A stretch of 64,000 nt of DNA from Patiria pectinifera (Eukaryota > Echinodermata > Asteroidea > Valvatida > Asterinidae). Below, one piece after another: positions 22,421-34,137 of this stretch (positions are counted from its first letter, which is position 1; each line of letters starts with the position of its first letter). The stretch lies in contig CM057135.1 in NCBI GenBank assembly GCA_029964075.1, forward strand, positions 44,616,457 to 44,680,456, written 5' to 3'. The notes under the pieces are model-generated. The model had not been told where the DNA came from and made no database searches. It was given only the letters and a program-made list of their open reading frames with translations. Made by a program: the position numbers and the translations under genes.

Positions 22421-23467
22421 AAGCATGCCCCCCCCCCCCCAGTGAGGTTGGCATTGTCGAGCCACCAACGGAGGTGTGGTATTAGCCAAGGAGTGGTCGG
22501 CACCAGATGTTGTATGTGGTGACGACTGGGACAATAGAATGACAGCAGGTGCAGTTGGATGGGGCGCATCCTTAGCCTGCAGAAATTTACGTCGTCTACC
22601 ATACTGGCCTTGAGGCCGAGTAACCTGAGCAAGGCTTTTGCTGGGGCCACGGTTGCCGGAAGGAACAGGGATACACACTTCTGAAGGTTTACAATCCGTC
22701 CCTCCGTAGGACAAGCCAATCCTTTCTTGAGGTCGAGTGATGCTCCAAGAAAGATTGGGAACTGGGACGGAAGTGGGTGGGACTTCTCGGTGTTGATGAT
22801 AAGCCCGAGATCCGACGCAAGACGCCATGTCCCGTTGAGTGCCGCTGACGTGGCCGCGTGAGATGGACCCACGATGATCCAGCCGTCGAGGTACATGAAA
22901 ATCATCACCCCCCGTTTCCGTAGTGCGCCCCGACTGTTTTCACTAACCCCGTGAAGACTCGGGGGTGAGGTTGAGAGGCCGAAAGGAAGCACCATAAACT
23001 CGTACTGGACATCCTGGTACTGGAAGCGCAGGAATTTCCAATGGTCTTTTCTGATTGGGACGTGTAAGTACGCGTCCTTCAGATCTAGGCTGGCCCCCAG
23101 GCTGGTGTGTGGACCGACTCCAGTATTATACTGAGCTTGTTGAGGGGTTTTAAATTTAAGATTGGGCGCCAATGCCGACCTCCTTCTTGGGAACCAAGAA
23201 GAAGGTCGACATGAAGCCCCATCGTGTCTCTCCCAGGGGGAGCGTGCGTACTGCACGCTTCCTGAGAAGAGAATTGATCTCCCCCTCGAGGGAGAGGCGT
23301 TTCGATGGGTCAGACGGCACTGATGTGGGCCGAACGATCATGTCCGACGGGGGGCTGTTCAAGAACTCGAGTGCGTAGCCGCACCTGATTGAGTTGAGCA
23401 CTAACCGGTCGGACGTAAATTGAGCCCAGGACCCCGCAAAGTCTCGTAGACGGCGGGAGGGTGCCAT
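22421..23467 (-). pseudogene. DIRS-B reverse transcriptase
   Basis: Minus strand. The N-terminal part (23467-23156) has GSWAQFTSDRLVLNSIRCGY, then EINSLLRKRAV, then FFLVPKKEVG. After a frameshift near 23160-23250 come SLDLKDAYLHVPIRKDHWKF, EFMVLPFGLSTSP, MFMYLDGW-like FMYLDGWIIVG, LIINTEKSHPLPS, LGASLDL and LRLLGLKASMVDD. The catalytic YLDD reads YLDG, losing one metal-binding Asp, so the enzyme is dead. Closely related in layout to DIRS-A RT. Confidence 0.9.
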
Positions 23468-23631
23468 GAGTCTAGTAAGTCATTTGCGCCAGCCCCCGTG
23501 ATATCGGATGGCCGACGCCCGGAAGCCGCGGCCCGATTGGGGCCGTTGCTATCTGGAGAACATGCCAGTCTGCGTGGCACACGCACCGGAATTGTTATCG
23601 GTGCGGCCACGAAAACCACCACGACTAGATT

Positions 23632-24524
23632 TCAGGGGTTTGGCTTTATTCTGTTGTCCCTTGGTCGCTGGGGTTGGAGGCTTCTTGAAGTTATCTTTTC
23701 AGTAGCCTTCAGACGCTTGGCTTCATCTCTCATATGTTCCTCGAATTTCCCAGCAAAGAGATCTTTACCTGACAAAGGGAGGGTTTCAAGTCTTTTGCGG
23801 GCGCCCCGCGACGGGAGGAAACGTGCATAAAGCACGTTACCCCGGGGGGCGGAGGTTGCCAAGGCCGACACGCGTGCGAACTGGTCAAGCACAGAGCGCA
23901 GGCCATGGTCAAGGCAATGAAGGGCCGCAGCCAGCATGTCCACTGGAATCGGTGATTCCTCCTCATAGCCTAAGGCTAAATACTCCGTGAGGAGAAGCAA
24001 GAAAGAAGTTGAATGCAAGCCAAAACGGGAAGCCGAGTCCATCCTCCTCAAAGTGTCTTCAAGCTTGCCCCTTGTCTTGTCCACAAAGAGCCGGCTGGAA
24101 GACGAATTCCCCTCATCGGCCACCAGCTTATCTTTTGCTGCGTCAGGGAGGGTAGGCGTGGTGAAAAATTTGGCAAAATCTTCCCGCAGGAAACAATAGT
24201 AATCCTGTTCCCGTCTAAGGAATGGACGCCATTTGTCTGTTGACATAATGTTGTCGATGTGTTCCACACAAACTTGATCCAACGGAAGTATGGGGAACAC
24301 TTTGTCACTGTAAGATGTGGAGCCTGTCTTGTCTACAAAGGGTCGCTGGGATGACGAATTCCCCTCATCGACCGCCAGCTCATCTCTTGCTGCGTCGGGA
24401 AGGGTAGGTGTGGTGAAATAATTGGTCAAATCTTCATGCGGAAAACGGTAGTAATCCTGTTCCCCTCTGAGAAATGGCCGCCATTTGTCTGCTGACATAA
24501 TGTTGTCGATGTGTTCCATACATA
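23632..24524 (-). pseudogene. DIRS-B gag-like ORF, C-terminal part
   Basis: About 295 open codons on the minus strand, ending just before the RT. It contains a duplicated block (VEHIDNIMS.DKWRPFLR then EQDYY, TTPTLPDAA, DEGNSSS and FVDKT) and then LEDTLRRMDSASRFGLHSTS and a Lys/Arg-rich tail. The position ahead of RT fits DIRS ORF1 (gag). The upstream half continues at 25546 across a solo LTR. Function (particle formation, nucleic-acid binding) is by position only. Confidence 0.7.
24021..24524 (-). repeat. 252-bp in-frame duplication in DIRS-B gag
   Basis: 'cttgatccaacgg' occurs at 24273 and 25546. Subtracting the 1,017-bp LTR and its 4-bp target duplication leaves 252 bp, exactly 84 codons. 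The two protein blocks differ at roughly a fifth of positions, so the duplication is older than the LTR insertion. Confidence 0.8.
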
Positions 24525-25541
24525 TGTAGGATCATGAATATTGATAAGCGTCTTCTGACGCTCCGCCCACTTTTCTCTCTCTCTGTCTGAATGCGTTTTC
24601 GTGAGCTGCCGTTTGAGATTTATTGCCGAAAACTCTCATTTTTACGCCCAGAATCAAGCGCCCAGAATCAAGCCGGACAGCTGACACATACCAGGCAAAC
24701 AATAATTAACTACTGGGTATGTTCATATTCATTTTTATGTTATTTCATACTTATTTTAGACACAAATGGGAATTTTCTGATGGTCTTGTCCGTGGACAAA
24801 GTCTGAAAACTTTCTCCACGTGATACGTTTCTCTGTGCACTGTACACGTAGCGCCACAGGGCATGTACATGTACGTGTACACGTAGGTTGCATACATACT
24901 GCATTGCACTGTTTGGTTTTGCATGACCCTTGACCCCAGCTTATTTCTGTGGCACGCGTACATATGATTCTCACGTTACATGTATATCTTAGGGGCTCAC
25001 AAAACAATAGCAATAATCATTTGGGTACTTATTCAAATGTAATTTGTGGGTTATTTAATATCATATCATCCCCTTATATGTCATTTATATTGTATAATTT
25101 TAACATTGTATTACAGAAGCTCTGTAGCCTCCTGCACCTGAGGTTTGCATTAATAACTACACATAGACGAGGTGCTGGGTAAGTTTTATAGCTCCGTGGC
25201 TTATCGCAGAATGAGACTACATGTAACTGTATACACATTCATACACATACACAATAACTTTATTGGCATGTGAATTCAAAACATTGTGTTTATTGTAATC
25301 ACATGTATTTACAATTGTAAACACTATCATTTTCATTTAGGTTTTTAATTTGCTGGGATTAATTTGCTGGAACTAATTCGCCAGGATTATCTTGCTGGGA
25401 TTATTTACTGGAACCGGAATAAAAGCTCAGTGAACATCAACATTTTGTACAGTCTTCCTTACCGAGGCATCAAACCTCAAACCAAGTGGGCTGACTGCTC
25501 GCGTAAAACCCAAACCGACACACACGCGTCGCTTCACTTCA
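24525..25541 (+). mobile_element. solo LTR, 1,017 bp
   Basis: Starts TGTAGGATCA, ends CACTTCA (TG...CA), and is flanked by CATA at 24521-24524 and 25542-25545. It interrupts DIRS-B gag; without it the gag reading continues as in the paralogous block at 24262-24290. AATAAA at 25418-25423 suggests plus orientation. No internal coding sequence, so it is a solo LTR left by recombination. A 4-bp duplication would suit several LTR superfamilies; assignment is open. Confidence 0.85.
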
Positions 25542-25545
25542 CATA

Positions 25546-27091
25546 CTTGATCCAACGGGAGTATGGGGAACACTCTGTCACTATTAGATGTGGAGCCCGT
25601 CCTACGCTTGAAAGATTTATGAGCGGGCGGAGGGGGCTCATCGGCGGAGGATAATTTAAGTACCCATACCATGTCCCGCTGTACTAAATGAAGTTCTGTT
25701 TCAGTGATGGACAGCCGCTGTAACTGGTCTGGTTCTTCGTCATCATCGGATGAATCAGCCGATTGTGAGGGCCGAGTAGACTCCGGTGAACAAGAGCCGT
25801 TTGGAGGGGTAAATTGTACAGAACCACACAGTGGTGGCTGTGCAACTCCCTCAGTGACAATAGACATTGATGGGTGAATACTCAACACAGGCGGGGATCC
25901 CGGCGCATGGCTAATTGTGTGCGGTAGGTCCTGTTGTCTCTGACCCACCCAACCGTGGCCCACGGTCGACGCACGTGAAGCGCTCGCTGTGGGCCGGGCC
26001 TCCGGTGCACAATCAACCACGTGTGGTATATCTCGTTGTGCTTGGGCTACCCAACCGTGACCAATGAATGATGACTGTCAAGCATTCACTGCAGGAAGGG
26101 ACTCTGGAGCATGGCTAACTGTATGCGGTATGTCCCTTTGTTCACAGTGACTGGAGACTGTGAGGCGAGACCAACGACCAAGGGTTGTGAGGCGTGGCTC
26201 GCCACTTCAGGGGGCCGTCATTAGGGCTCGCCTGGCGGCCTGCAGACATAGCCGATAGCGTAGCTGAAATCGACTGAAATGCCTGCAGGAAATCAGACCT
26301 CGAGATCGGGTCCTCACGTCGGGAGCGTTTGTCTCAGCGGGACCGGTCAGAGGAGCCGTCAGAATCTGAAGAAGAACAGCGCGATCAGCTTTCTTCTTCT
26401 TGCTCTTCTTCTTTGAAGAACGGCCCGGGGTGTGTCTGACAACAAGTCAGAAGACACCTGAAGCACCGGGACCCCCGAACAACGGAAAAAATCCGATGAC
26501 GAGAATGGTCCCTCAGAGCGAGATAGACCGGGGGCCGTCGGCTGGCTCCACATTGCTCATAACATACACGGCCGACAGCGCTTCAGGCCCCATGGGCTGA
26601 GCGAACGCTGGTCGGTCCAATAGCCCGTGCAACAGCCCGTCCCGGTCACCAGTGGTACTCGGCACTGTGTCGGGAGGGCATGGGTGACTAGAGCCCACTG
26701 GAGCGTGGCGGCTAGTCCCCTCGGGCTGCCCCAAGCTCGAGGAAGGGCCGGGGGCTATAGCGGCGCTCGTACCCGAGCCACGCTTGCCCTGTCTGCCCTT
26801 TTTAGGCTTTACTCCGGCACAGGAGGTACGTTTTGGAGGAACCTTGCCGGAGCGTACCTTTTGTCTGGATGTTCCACTTCAATTGACCGGAGAAGGAGAC
26901 CGAGGTCCCTTTAACTGGTCAGCAGAACTGCCAACACCCCCAGCCGGCAGTTGCTGAGGGTGCTGGACAAGGGACTGCTGCTGCGGTAACGACACAGCTT
27001 TAACGGCAGAGTCCCCCGAGAACTCGGTCCGTCCCGTGGGAGAGGAATTCCCCCCGGTTTGTGACAGATCGGTTCTCCCCAAACGCTTCAT
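25546..27091 (-). pseudogene. DIRS-B gag-like ORF, N-terminal part
   Basis: Decayed minus-strand frame from an ATG near 27091 (MKRLGRTDLSQTGG) leftward. Segments are Pro/Ser/Gln-rich with a basic patch (SSKKKSKKKKADRA), then repeated RDIPHTVSHAP-like modules, then an acidic DSSDDDEEPD and QRLSITETELHLVQRDMVWVL. Several stops and shifts (near 26880, 26510, 26360). It joins 24524 once the LTR is ignored. Confidence 0.6.
25890..26160 (-). repeat. about 103-bp repeat within DIRS-B gag
   Basis: Three related modules occur near 25906, 26009 and 26112, each with 'gtgcggtaggtcc'-like and 'acccaaccgtg' words. They encode repeated GHGWV..QRDIPH-type peptides. Confidence 0.65.
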
Positions 27092-27109
27092 AATAATCAA
27101 ATAAATATA

Positions 27110-27430
27110 ACCAAGAAGATGATGAGAAACTCTACAAACTGTTGTTTTATTAACTCTTTTATTATAAACTTCTCTTAAGCGAAAAAAGGGTAATAAATTG
27201 ACGAGGAAAAACAGGAGCTATTTTACACACGTCATACCCGACCTGCCGCTAAGAGAAAAGAGGACACTCACGAGGCACGCATGCCGCGGGGTATTATGGG
27301 TAGGGCGCCAGAGGGTGCTATTGTATATAACTCTTAGCGGAAAATACCTGCCGGTAGGGGGAATATGCATAAGTAGTATTGCTCTACAGGTAATTTGAGT
27401 GAAATAGACTTCAGGTTTTTGTAACAATAC
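27110..27430 (-). repeat. DIRS-B 5' terminal region
   Basis: Leader of DIRS-B on the minus strand. It holds CCGCTAAGAG (about 27245) and its exact complement CTCTTAGCGG (about 27331), forming a stem of about 96 bp in total span. It shares sequence with the isolated terminus at 17593-17815, and more distantly and inverted with 6981-7315 at the DIRS-A 3' end, as expected for DIRS inverted termini. Confidence 0.7.
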
Positions 27431-28420
27431 CTCTAAAAAAAAAGATTATTTAAATATGTTTCCATTATAGGCCCCTATAATTTCAGATTTTTTTGCCAAG
27501 GCCAGTTTCATCTCTGCAATTATGATGTTTAGTCAGTTGATAATAATAAAAGAAATTCACGATCAGCTGTGATGCGTGTCGGAAACAAAAATATGACTGG
27601 CTTTCATAGTCATTGGAGTTCACTTTTCCTCCATCGTTTGTACGATTTTCCCCAAAAACATTGCAATAAATACCTGTGACACATCAATATCACTTCCAAG
27701 AACAATAAATCTTCACTATCACTGTCCGAATCATTTTGATCGATTTCTTGCAAGACTTTTGCAACGTCAGTCTCAGAAAGGCTGCCATGATCAATGCATA
27801 CATGCATTCTTGTATGATATACATACATGTACATGCGTGAGTGTATACATTATACACACGTACAGTAATACACGACCGACGTGCACAACTTTTGAAGCAG
27901 CTACAATGTGCTCTTAGGGCAATATTACAACGATTAAGACTTAACTGTGGCAATAAGAGTGTTCTTAAGACTGTCAGCAATAGCTTTTCAAGCCTTTAAC
28001 ATAGGACAGTATATTGTGTATTATTTAGGTATTCGTATTGTTTCTATGTGATTGTAAATTCTTTTTTGATTAATTGTTGTGTTTTTGGAGTCTTTAATTA
28101 TTCTCATTATCGTGTCATTTTAAGGTTTGTGTCACTACACAGTGTCAATGTGATTTTAACAGACCAGATATAAAAAGATCATGTTTTTAATTATGATGAA
28201 TAATAATAACATGTGAATAAAGAGATTTATTCACATGGGGGCAATTCCACGGTAAGGGAAGGATGTTTTCACTCATTAAACAAAATTTCAAATGTGTGTA
28301 TCACAGACACTGTTATTAGTTACAGCAAACAAATGTCACACTTGTATTGCTATAATGCTACCTTCAATTTCCACACTTTTGGGGGGCATGAATGCCTCCC
28401 GTTTATGAATTATGAATATT
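27431..28420. other. gap without recognisable gene
   Basis: AT-rich sequence with a TACATGTA-type tract near 27820-27835. Nothing supported. Confidence 0.5.
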
Positions 28421-29165
28421 AATGAGGTCGGTAACGGAAGGACGGTAAAACGGACAAGGGTTTTCCAACTTACTCGCGTTTTGCGTAAACTCTGTGAATT
28501 TTATGGGGCAATTTATTTTAAAGGTAGGAAATGGAATCCCTGAAGCGTTATCTATACTATACCACCTTTCATTTGATTTTGTGGTAAGTGTTTCGGTAAT
28601 ATAATTACAACGTTTTAAGTGGATTATAATTTGGTAACGGAAGGACGGTAACGGAAGGACAAAAGGTTTACTCAATTATAGCATGAACAAAATGTGAATT
28701 TACACTAAATTTACAAGTGAACAAATTGCTGAAATGTGTAACTGAATGTGAAATCAACAATATGCAGACCTGGCATAAATAATTATACCTAAGAAACTAT
28801 TGAGATAAAGATAGAAGCCTGCTAATTAATGATAACAAAGGAAAAATGAAAACAACCAAAAACACATCATTCACGAACACAAGACAACTACAGAAATGAA
28901 CTTCAAACCCATCACCTCAATCCTTAAAAGTTTAAATACACAGTATTTGAACTCTTGAGTATATTGGTTACTTGTTCACCAACAACTTTTAATAATAATA
29001 CCGTAGGTTCAGTGGTTTACCTAAAGAGTGGGGGGGGGGTGGGGGGGACCAGCCTACATGTACAAGGTAAAAACATCTACTGGTAGAACTGATGGCTTCA
29101 GAATCATTATGATTTTAGGTGTTGCTTTTAATTATGTATATGTATTTTTTCGGTAACGGAAGGAC
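28251..29165. repeat. GGTAACGGAAGGAC motif cluster
   Basis: The 14-mer occurs at 28430-28443, twice in tandem at 28633-28660, and at 29152-29165. A variant, GGTAAGGGAAGGAT, is at 28251-28264. All are in the same orientation in otherwise AT-rich noncoding DNA. A G-run lies at about 29030-29048. Confidence 0.75.
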
Positions 29166-29322
29166 ATTTTCGAAGGCTGAAATATTAGAAGTCACTGAAG
29201 CGAAACAAATTACGCAAAATGCTAAAAACAAGTTTTAGTCGGTTTTTCAAGACCAATACTTCCTCATGACAGAAACTGATGGCATTAGTGCATATTTTTG
29301 TGTGTCTATTGGTAGAATACTT

Positions 29323-29930
29323 TTTCAGAAACTGAAACGGGAGAAACCAAGGGTGACTCGCATCAAGAAATGGACTGACGACAGTGTGCAGGCTCTTCCT
29401 GCATGTTTTGAATGTACAGATTGGAATATCTTTACTGAGTCAAACACACTTGATGCTGCTGCTGATGTTGTCACTGATTACATCAAGTTTTGCGAAGACA
29501 TGCTGGTACCTGTCAAGGAAGTGAAAACATATCCGACAGTAAGCCCTGGGTAAACAAGGAGATCCGGAACCTCTTGAGGGAAAAACAACAGACTTTTAAA
29601 AATGGCAACTCATCCGATAGACGGAGGATCCAAAATGAACTCTCTCAAGCGATTCGTTCAAGCAAGAAGAAGTACGGCAAGAGAGTGGAAGATCAGTTCC
29701 GCGCCGGGAATCCTAAGGAAGCATGGCAGGGCATGAGAACTATCACAGGGTCAGGGAAGAATAGTCATTCTGTAGTACCACCTTGTTACGTACCATCATT
29801 CATAGAAGATCTCAGTGACTTTTATGCTCGGTTTGACAGACTGGACTTTAGAGCCCTTCACGAAGAAGGTCGTAAGCATAGCTGCCAACATTTCAAAATC
29901 CCAATTAGTAATCAACCCGCGCGGTCATTT
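29323..29930 (+). pseudogene. LINE-B endonuclease-RT linker
   Basis: Recognisable by pattern from LINE ORF2 linkers: RIKKWTDDSVQALPACFECT, then DYIKFCEDMLVPVKEVKTYP, then after a frameshift near 29526 KPWVNKEIRNLLREKQQTF, KKKYGKRVEDQF and AWQGMRTITG. No endonuclease upstream and no RT palm directly downstream. Belongs to a CR1/L2/Rex-like LINE. Confidence 0.8.
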
Positions 29931-30370
29931 TCAACTTCTCGTTTTATCAAAAGCTTTACCAACATCGAGTACAGGTACATGGTTTACATGTACACAAACA
30001 TGTGCATACCCTTCTTGTTGTGATGTACTGCAGGCCAAAAGATAATTTAAAAAAAAAAAAAAAAAAAAATTAATTTTGTTTTAATGTCTGCATTTGTTTG
30101 TTGAAGTCAAATAAATAATAACATCAATAACATGTGCGCAATTTTTTTTGGAGATGCATGCTATCGATGTGGAGTTTCGAGTTTATATCATGTTTTTACA
30201 CACAATGATCTATGGCCACCGTATGCAATAGAAATATCCCGCCAACATACCTTGCAAACGCATGCTGATTTATCTTTTCTGGATGTTGTGACAAACTCAA
30301 ACTCTATTACCAATTATTCCAACCATACTCTTATTAAATTCCATGATTAAAATCTCGCACTGATGGGTCT
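29931..30370. other. interval inside LINE-B with A-run
   Basis: Contains a pure A tract at about 30048-30069 after 'aaaagataattt', perhaps the tail of a small retroposed insertion between the two LINE-B pieces. No coding signal. Confidence 0.4.
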
Positions 30371-30772
30371 CATCCCGGCAATAAGCGACTAAATGTGCTC
30401 ACGAAATTATTTCATGTTAATCGTGATATTATGTTGCTTTTTTATCAGAGTGTCATACAGTCCGTCATGTCTTTTTGTTGTATGGCCTGGTTTAATGGTT
30501 TGACTGTTGCGAATTCGAACAAGTTGAAGAGGATCACTAAAATTGCCAGCAGGGTCATTGGTGTTGATGTTCTGGACATTCAATCAATGTACCACAATGC
30601 TCTTGAATCCAAACTGAGAACCATTATGCAAGACGATACTCACCCACTCCATTCGTTCATAGTACAAAACAGGTCAGGTCGAATCCGTCAATTGAACTCT
30701 CGTACAACACGACACAACCTTTCATTTTTACCCAGTGCAGTTTCACATTTTAACAAGAATTATACTAGATAA
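30371..30772 (+). pseudogene. LINE-B ORF2 C-terminus
   Basis: C-terminal end of a LINE RT protein: RLNVLTKLFHVNRDIMLLFY, then FCCMAWFNGL, then ASRVIGVDVLDIQSMY, then DDTHPLHSFI and SFLPSAVSHFN, ending in a stop at 30770. The motif order fits the same lineage as 29323-29930, with the RT palm deleted. Confidence 0.85.
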
Positions 30773-31425
30773 TGGTGTTTTTTATAATCGTGCTGTAGTG
30801 TGTTTTTAGTGCAATCAGATTAGCCCTTATTCTGTTTTATCTCATAATATTCTTATCCACCCCTCCTCACGCATCTACCCATTTGTGTCAGGTTAAATTA
30901 GTAAATTAGTAAATTGAAATCTCGTTAACACGACACATTTTTTTATTTTTTGTTACGCAGGGCAATCCCGTGTTTTTAATCAGACATATCAGACAGATAA
31001 TGCTTTTTAAATCGTGATGTAAATGTGTGTGTTTATACCCTTCGTACATGTAAGTTCCAACCCTTTCCCTGTTTCCTTTGTCCCCGCTCATATCCCCCTG
31101 GTTTTCTTATACCCCCCCCCCCCGGCTTGCCATTGTTTCCTTCCCATTTTTTGTCTTTTTACATAATAGCTCTATCAATCCAGATATTTTATTAATTTAT
31201 TTAATTAGGCTAAATTTGTTGTTCTATTTCTGGTTACATGTACTCTTGTCAGTGTTCTTATATTGTTACGTCTATTTGTACATTTATGTAATATGTTTTT
31301 TGGTTTTTAATGTGAAGTTTTAATGTGAAGTGTTTTATACATTATATTTGTGTGCAGAACGAGGAGACAAGTTTCATGTTTTTACATGATGAGAATAAAT
31401 AAATAAATAAATAAATAAATAAATA
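30773..31425 (+). other. LINE-B 3' UTR and (AATA)n tail
   Basis: Noncoding, with a C-run near 31112. It ends 'gacaagtttcatgtttttac', then (AATA)8 at about 31393-31425, a microsatellite tail typical of CR1/L2-like LINEs. Confidence 0.75.
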
Positions 31426-31499
31426 TCACTTTTAATCACATTTTTAGGATTAAAACAGGATTATTACATAATCCTAGTTTTTGGTACCGAAATGTATAA

Positions 31500-31720
31500 A
31501 AAATTAAATTCCGACTTCAAATCTTGAATATATAGACTTTTAGCTTTCATTTGATGCCAAATTTGTTTAAATCACATGTATTTGAATTTGTTGGTGTCAT
31601 GTCCACTTTGGTGTGGAATTGCCCCAAACTAAAAATAGCCGAACTTGGCCTTCCGAACCGAACCCGATTCGAACCGAACCCGAACCCAAATGTCGGTTTG
31701 GAAGAGTTCAGCAAGTATTT
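31500..31720. repeat. GAACCG-rich repeat (two loci)
   Basis: 'ccgaaccgaacccgattcga' at about 31654 has a related 'aaaccgaaccgaag...gcaaccgaaccgaac' block at 38485-38545. Simple-sequence core of a dispersed repeat. Confidence 0.55.
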
Positions 31721-33525
31721 GTTGCTAGCACTAGGAATGCTAATGCTTGCAATGAAAGGGCAAAAATAAAACGTACAGATGATTGAATTTACCATGTTGA
31801 CAAGTCACCGCATTCATCTTCATTATTTGTACTGTTCTAGCAAGGCATACAATAAGATATTGGGCCGACACACACCTTCCGATTTTCTCAATGAAATCGT
31901 GCTCTTATCGTGGGTCAGTATCTGGCCCTGCTGCGCCGTGTTCCAGCATGTTGTAATACGTTTGGACCAAACCAATAGTGGTGAAGGGTGTGCTTTCCTT
32001 GGCAAAATTCACCAACATTTTCAGTTTTTTCACTGGTTCAGAATTTAAAAAAAAAAACTTTTTATGGATTCTGAAACCTTTCCCATGTTCAAAATAAGTT
32101 CGTAATTTTCGCAATATATTTTTTTTCGTAAAGAAACAATACGACAAATGATGTAGTCTCCCAAAAGAGGGTGAAACATCCCTTTACAAAATGGATCTGT
32201 CCTCAGAATGAGTATTCATCATGGAGTCGCGAATAGAAAAGTTATTATTTTTTTATGGTGGCTACTTGTCAGCTTGTTGCTAAAAATAATTATGATTTCA
32301 CAGTCAGTTGCCATGTCACGCGTAGCTGCTCTATTTTCTCGTCCACACAACTGACAGCAACGCGAGGCCAGCGAACGATGGCCGTAAAAAGGGCTTCAGA
32401 AAATTCGCAATTTTCATGGCAAACCACAACCGATCCACACAAACAAAGTTGTGTTAGGTACTTAAAGACCTACTTCATACATCCATCGAGGTATTTTTTC
32501 TCAAAAAAAGGGATTTTGATGCATTTTGACGAAATAATTTCACGGACAAATCGACTAAAAATTAGGTCATGAAATTTCCAGTTTTTTCGAGAACGACAAA
32601 AGTCTCCCGAATGTTGAGGTAATCAAAGGAAAGAGTGAACCTTCATCTACAAAAAATCTCGTGAACGTGATGTCGCTAATATTTTAAGAATTCGATGTAC
32701 ACCTTATGTTTCCAACAACTTCCATTTTTCACAACACGAAAAGATTGTCACTATTGTAAAGCATCAGTAGAGCGAGGAATCCAAACACGGCGTGACCTTG
32801 AGACCCATACGCCCACTGATTGGTCAAGCTTGAGTATGGCCTGCTTAATATTCATAAGCCATTTATATTGTAACCTGGAAAAATAGCACACTGTCTTAAA
32901 CACTAGCAAATTGTCCTGGTTCAAATGACTGGGCACAAAATACTTTTAAGAAGCTGGGACAGAAACAGGAGTTGATTTCCAAACAACAACAAAAAATATT
33001 TTATTCACAATCACATGAAACTCAACAAATTTTGGCTCAGTAACAAACTCACAAACAAAAATGAAATTTCAGTTGCTCAACAAAACTGTTTTAAAAGGGC
33101 ATGCTTAGTTATCCAAAACTCAAATCTTACATTGTATCTTCAAATTTCACTTCAACTGGTGGCCAAAAGCAAAAAATAATATAATTTCGGTACAAAAAAA
33201 AAGAGGTAGAAAGAAAGAAAGAGTAAGTACAAGTGGCAAGGGAGGTAGTGAATAGATGTGCTCACTCCATGATGCCTTGCTGCTCAATGATCACATAACT
33301 CTTAACAAAGGAAGTTCAGTGACCCTCTCTAAAGTAAACAGTGTAAGGGGCAAGAGGAGTCAGGGTACTAACCTAGAGGGGAAGGGGTGCTACTCCTATT
33401 TAGAAAACAGACTAGGAATAAAGTAAAAAGTACAAAGAAAACTAATACTCCTCCACATTATTTACAATGTTTTCAGGCCAACGTACGTCGGCATACTTAC
33501 GTTCGTTTACACACGTACATGTGAT
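31721..33525. other. gap without recognisable gene
   Basis: No domain-bearing frame. 'ttttaagaattcgatgtacacct' near 32683 resembles part of the 106-bp satellite unit at 34138. Confidence 0.5.
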
Positions 33526-33529
33526 TTAA

Positions 33530-34044
33530 AGGGAAAATACAACATTTGCAAACATCAAAAAATAAAACTATCAAATCATTTTGAAATACCTTGCTGGACT
33601 GTTAGTGAATGACAGTGTAAAGCATCCTGTAAAATCATGGCACCTGGTATACTGTCATTTTCAAGAAAAGTGGTATTTTTGTATCAATTTCCAATGCTGA
33701 TCGGCCAATCAGCGTTGGAAAAAACTGGCTTTTTTTTCAAATACTGGCTCCAGTTGCCCATCGCACTTGTTTGCAATCGATTACACACCTATGAACGGGT
33801 ACAAGCCAGCTAGACTGGTTCCCTGACCTTACAATTCCCCAATATATGTAAACTGCTTTGTTTCTTCTTAAATGGAGTCACGGAACCAGACTACAGGAAA
33901 ATGATTGTTTTTCTTGGTTTTTATAGCATTTTCGAACCCAAAACCTCAAAAAAATCAGTGTAACTATATTTGCTATATATTTCCAACCCCCCAATTCCAT
34001 CCATTTCTGAATATTACAGCAAAAGCAAATGATGTATAATCCCT
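33530..34044. mobile_element. TTAA-flanked MITE, complete copy 1
   Basis: Flanked by TTAA at 33526-33529 and 34045-34048. The left end is AGGGAAAATACAACATTTGC and the right end is its imperfect complement ending ATAATCCCT. 515 bp, noncoding. TTAA target use points to the piggyBac or Kolobok groups; the AGGG start favours Kolobok. Related copies are at 38557, 42469, 47008, 50085 and 50646. Confidence 0.85.
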
Positions 34045-34137
34045 TTAAAATCACGAAATCTTGCAAAAGTCTTCATTTTTCAACTGGCGATTTGGACCAA
34101 ACATTAGAAGTCTCCTGCACGTGTTCCACATAAAAAT

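Noticed and set aside
30048-30069. A-run as a host polyadenylation site
   Set aside because: It lies between two LINE-B fragments with no coding frame ahead of it. More likely the tail of a small retroposed insert.
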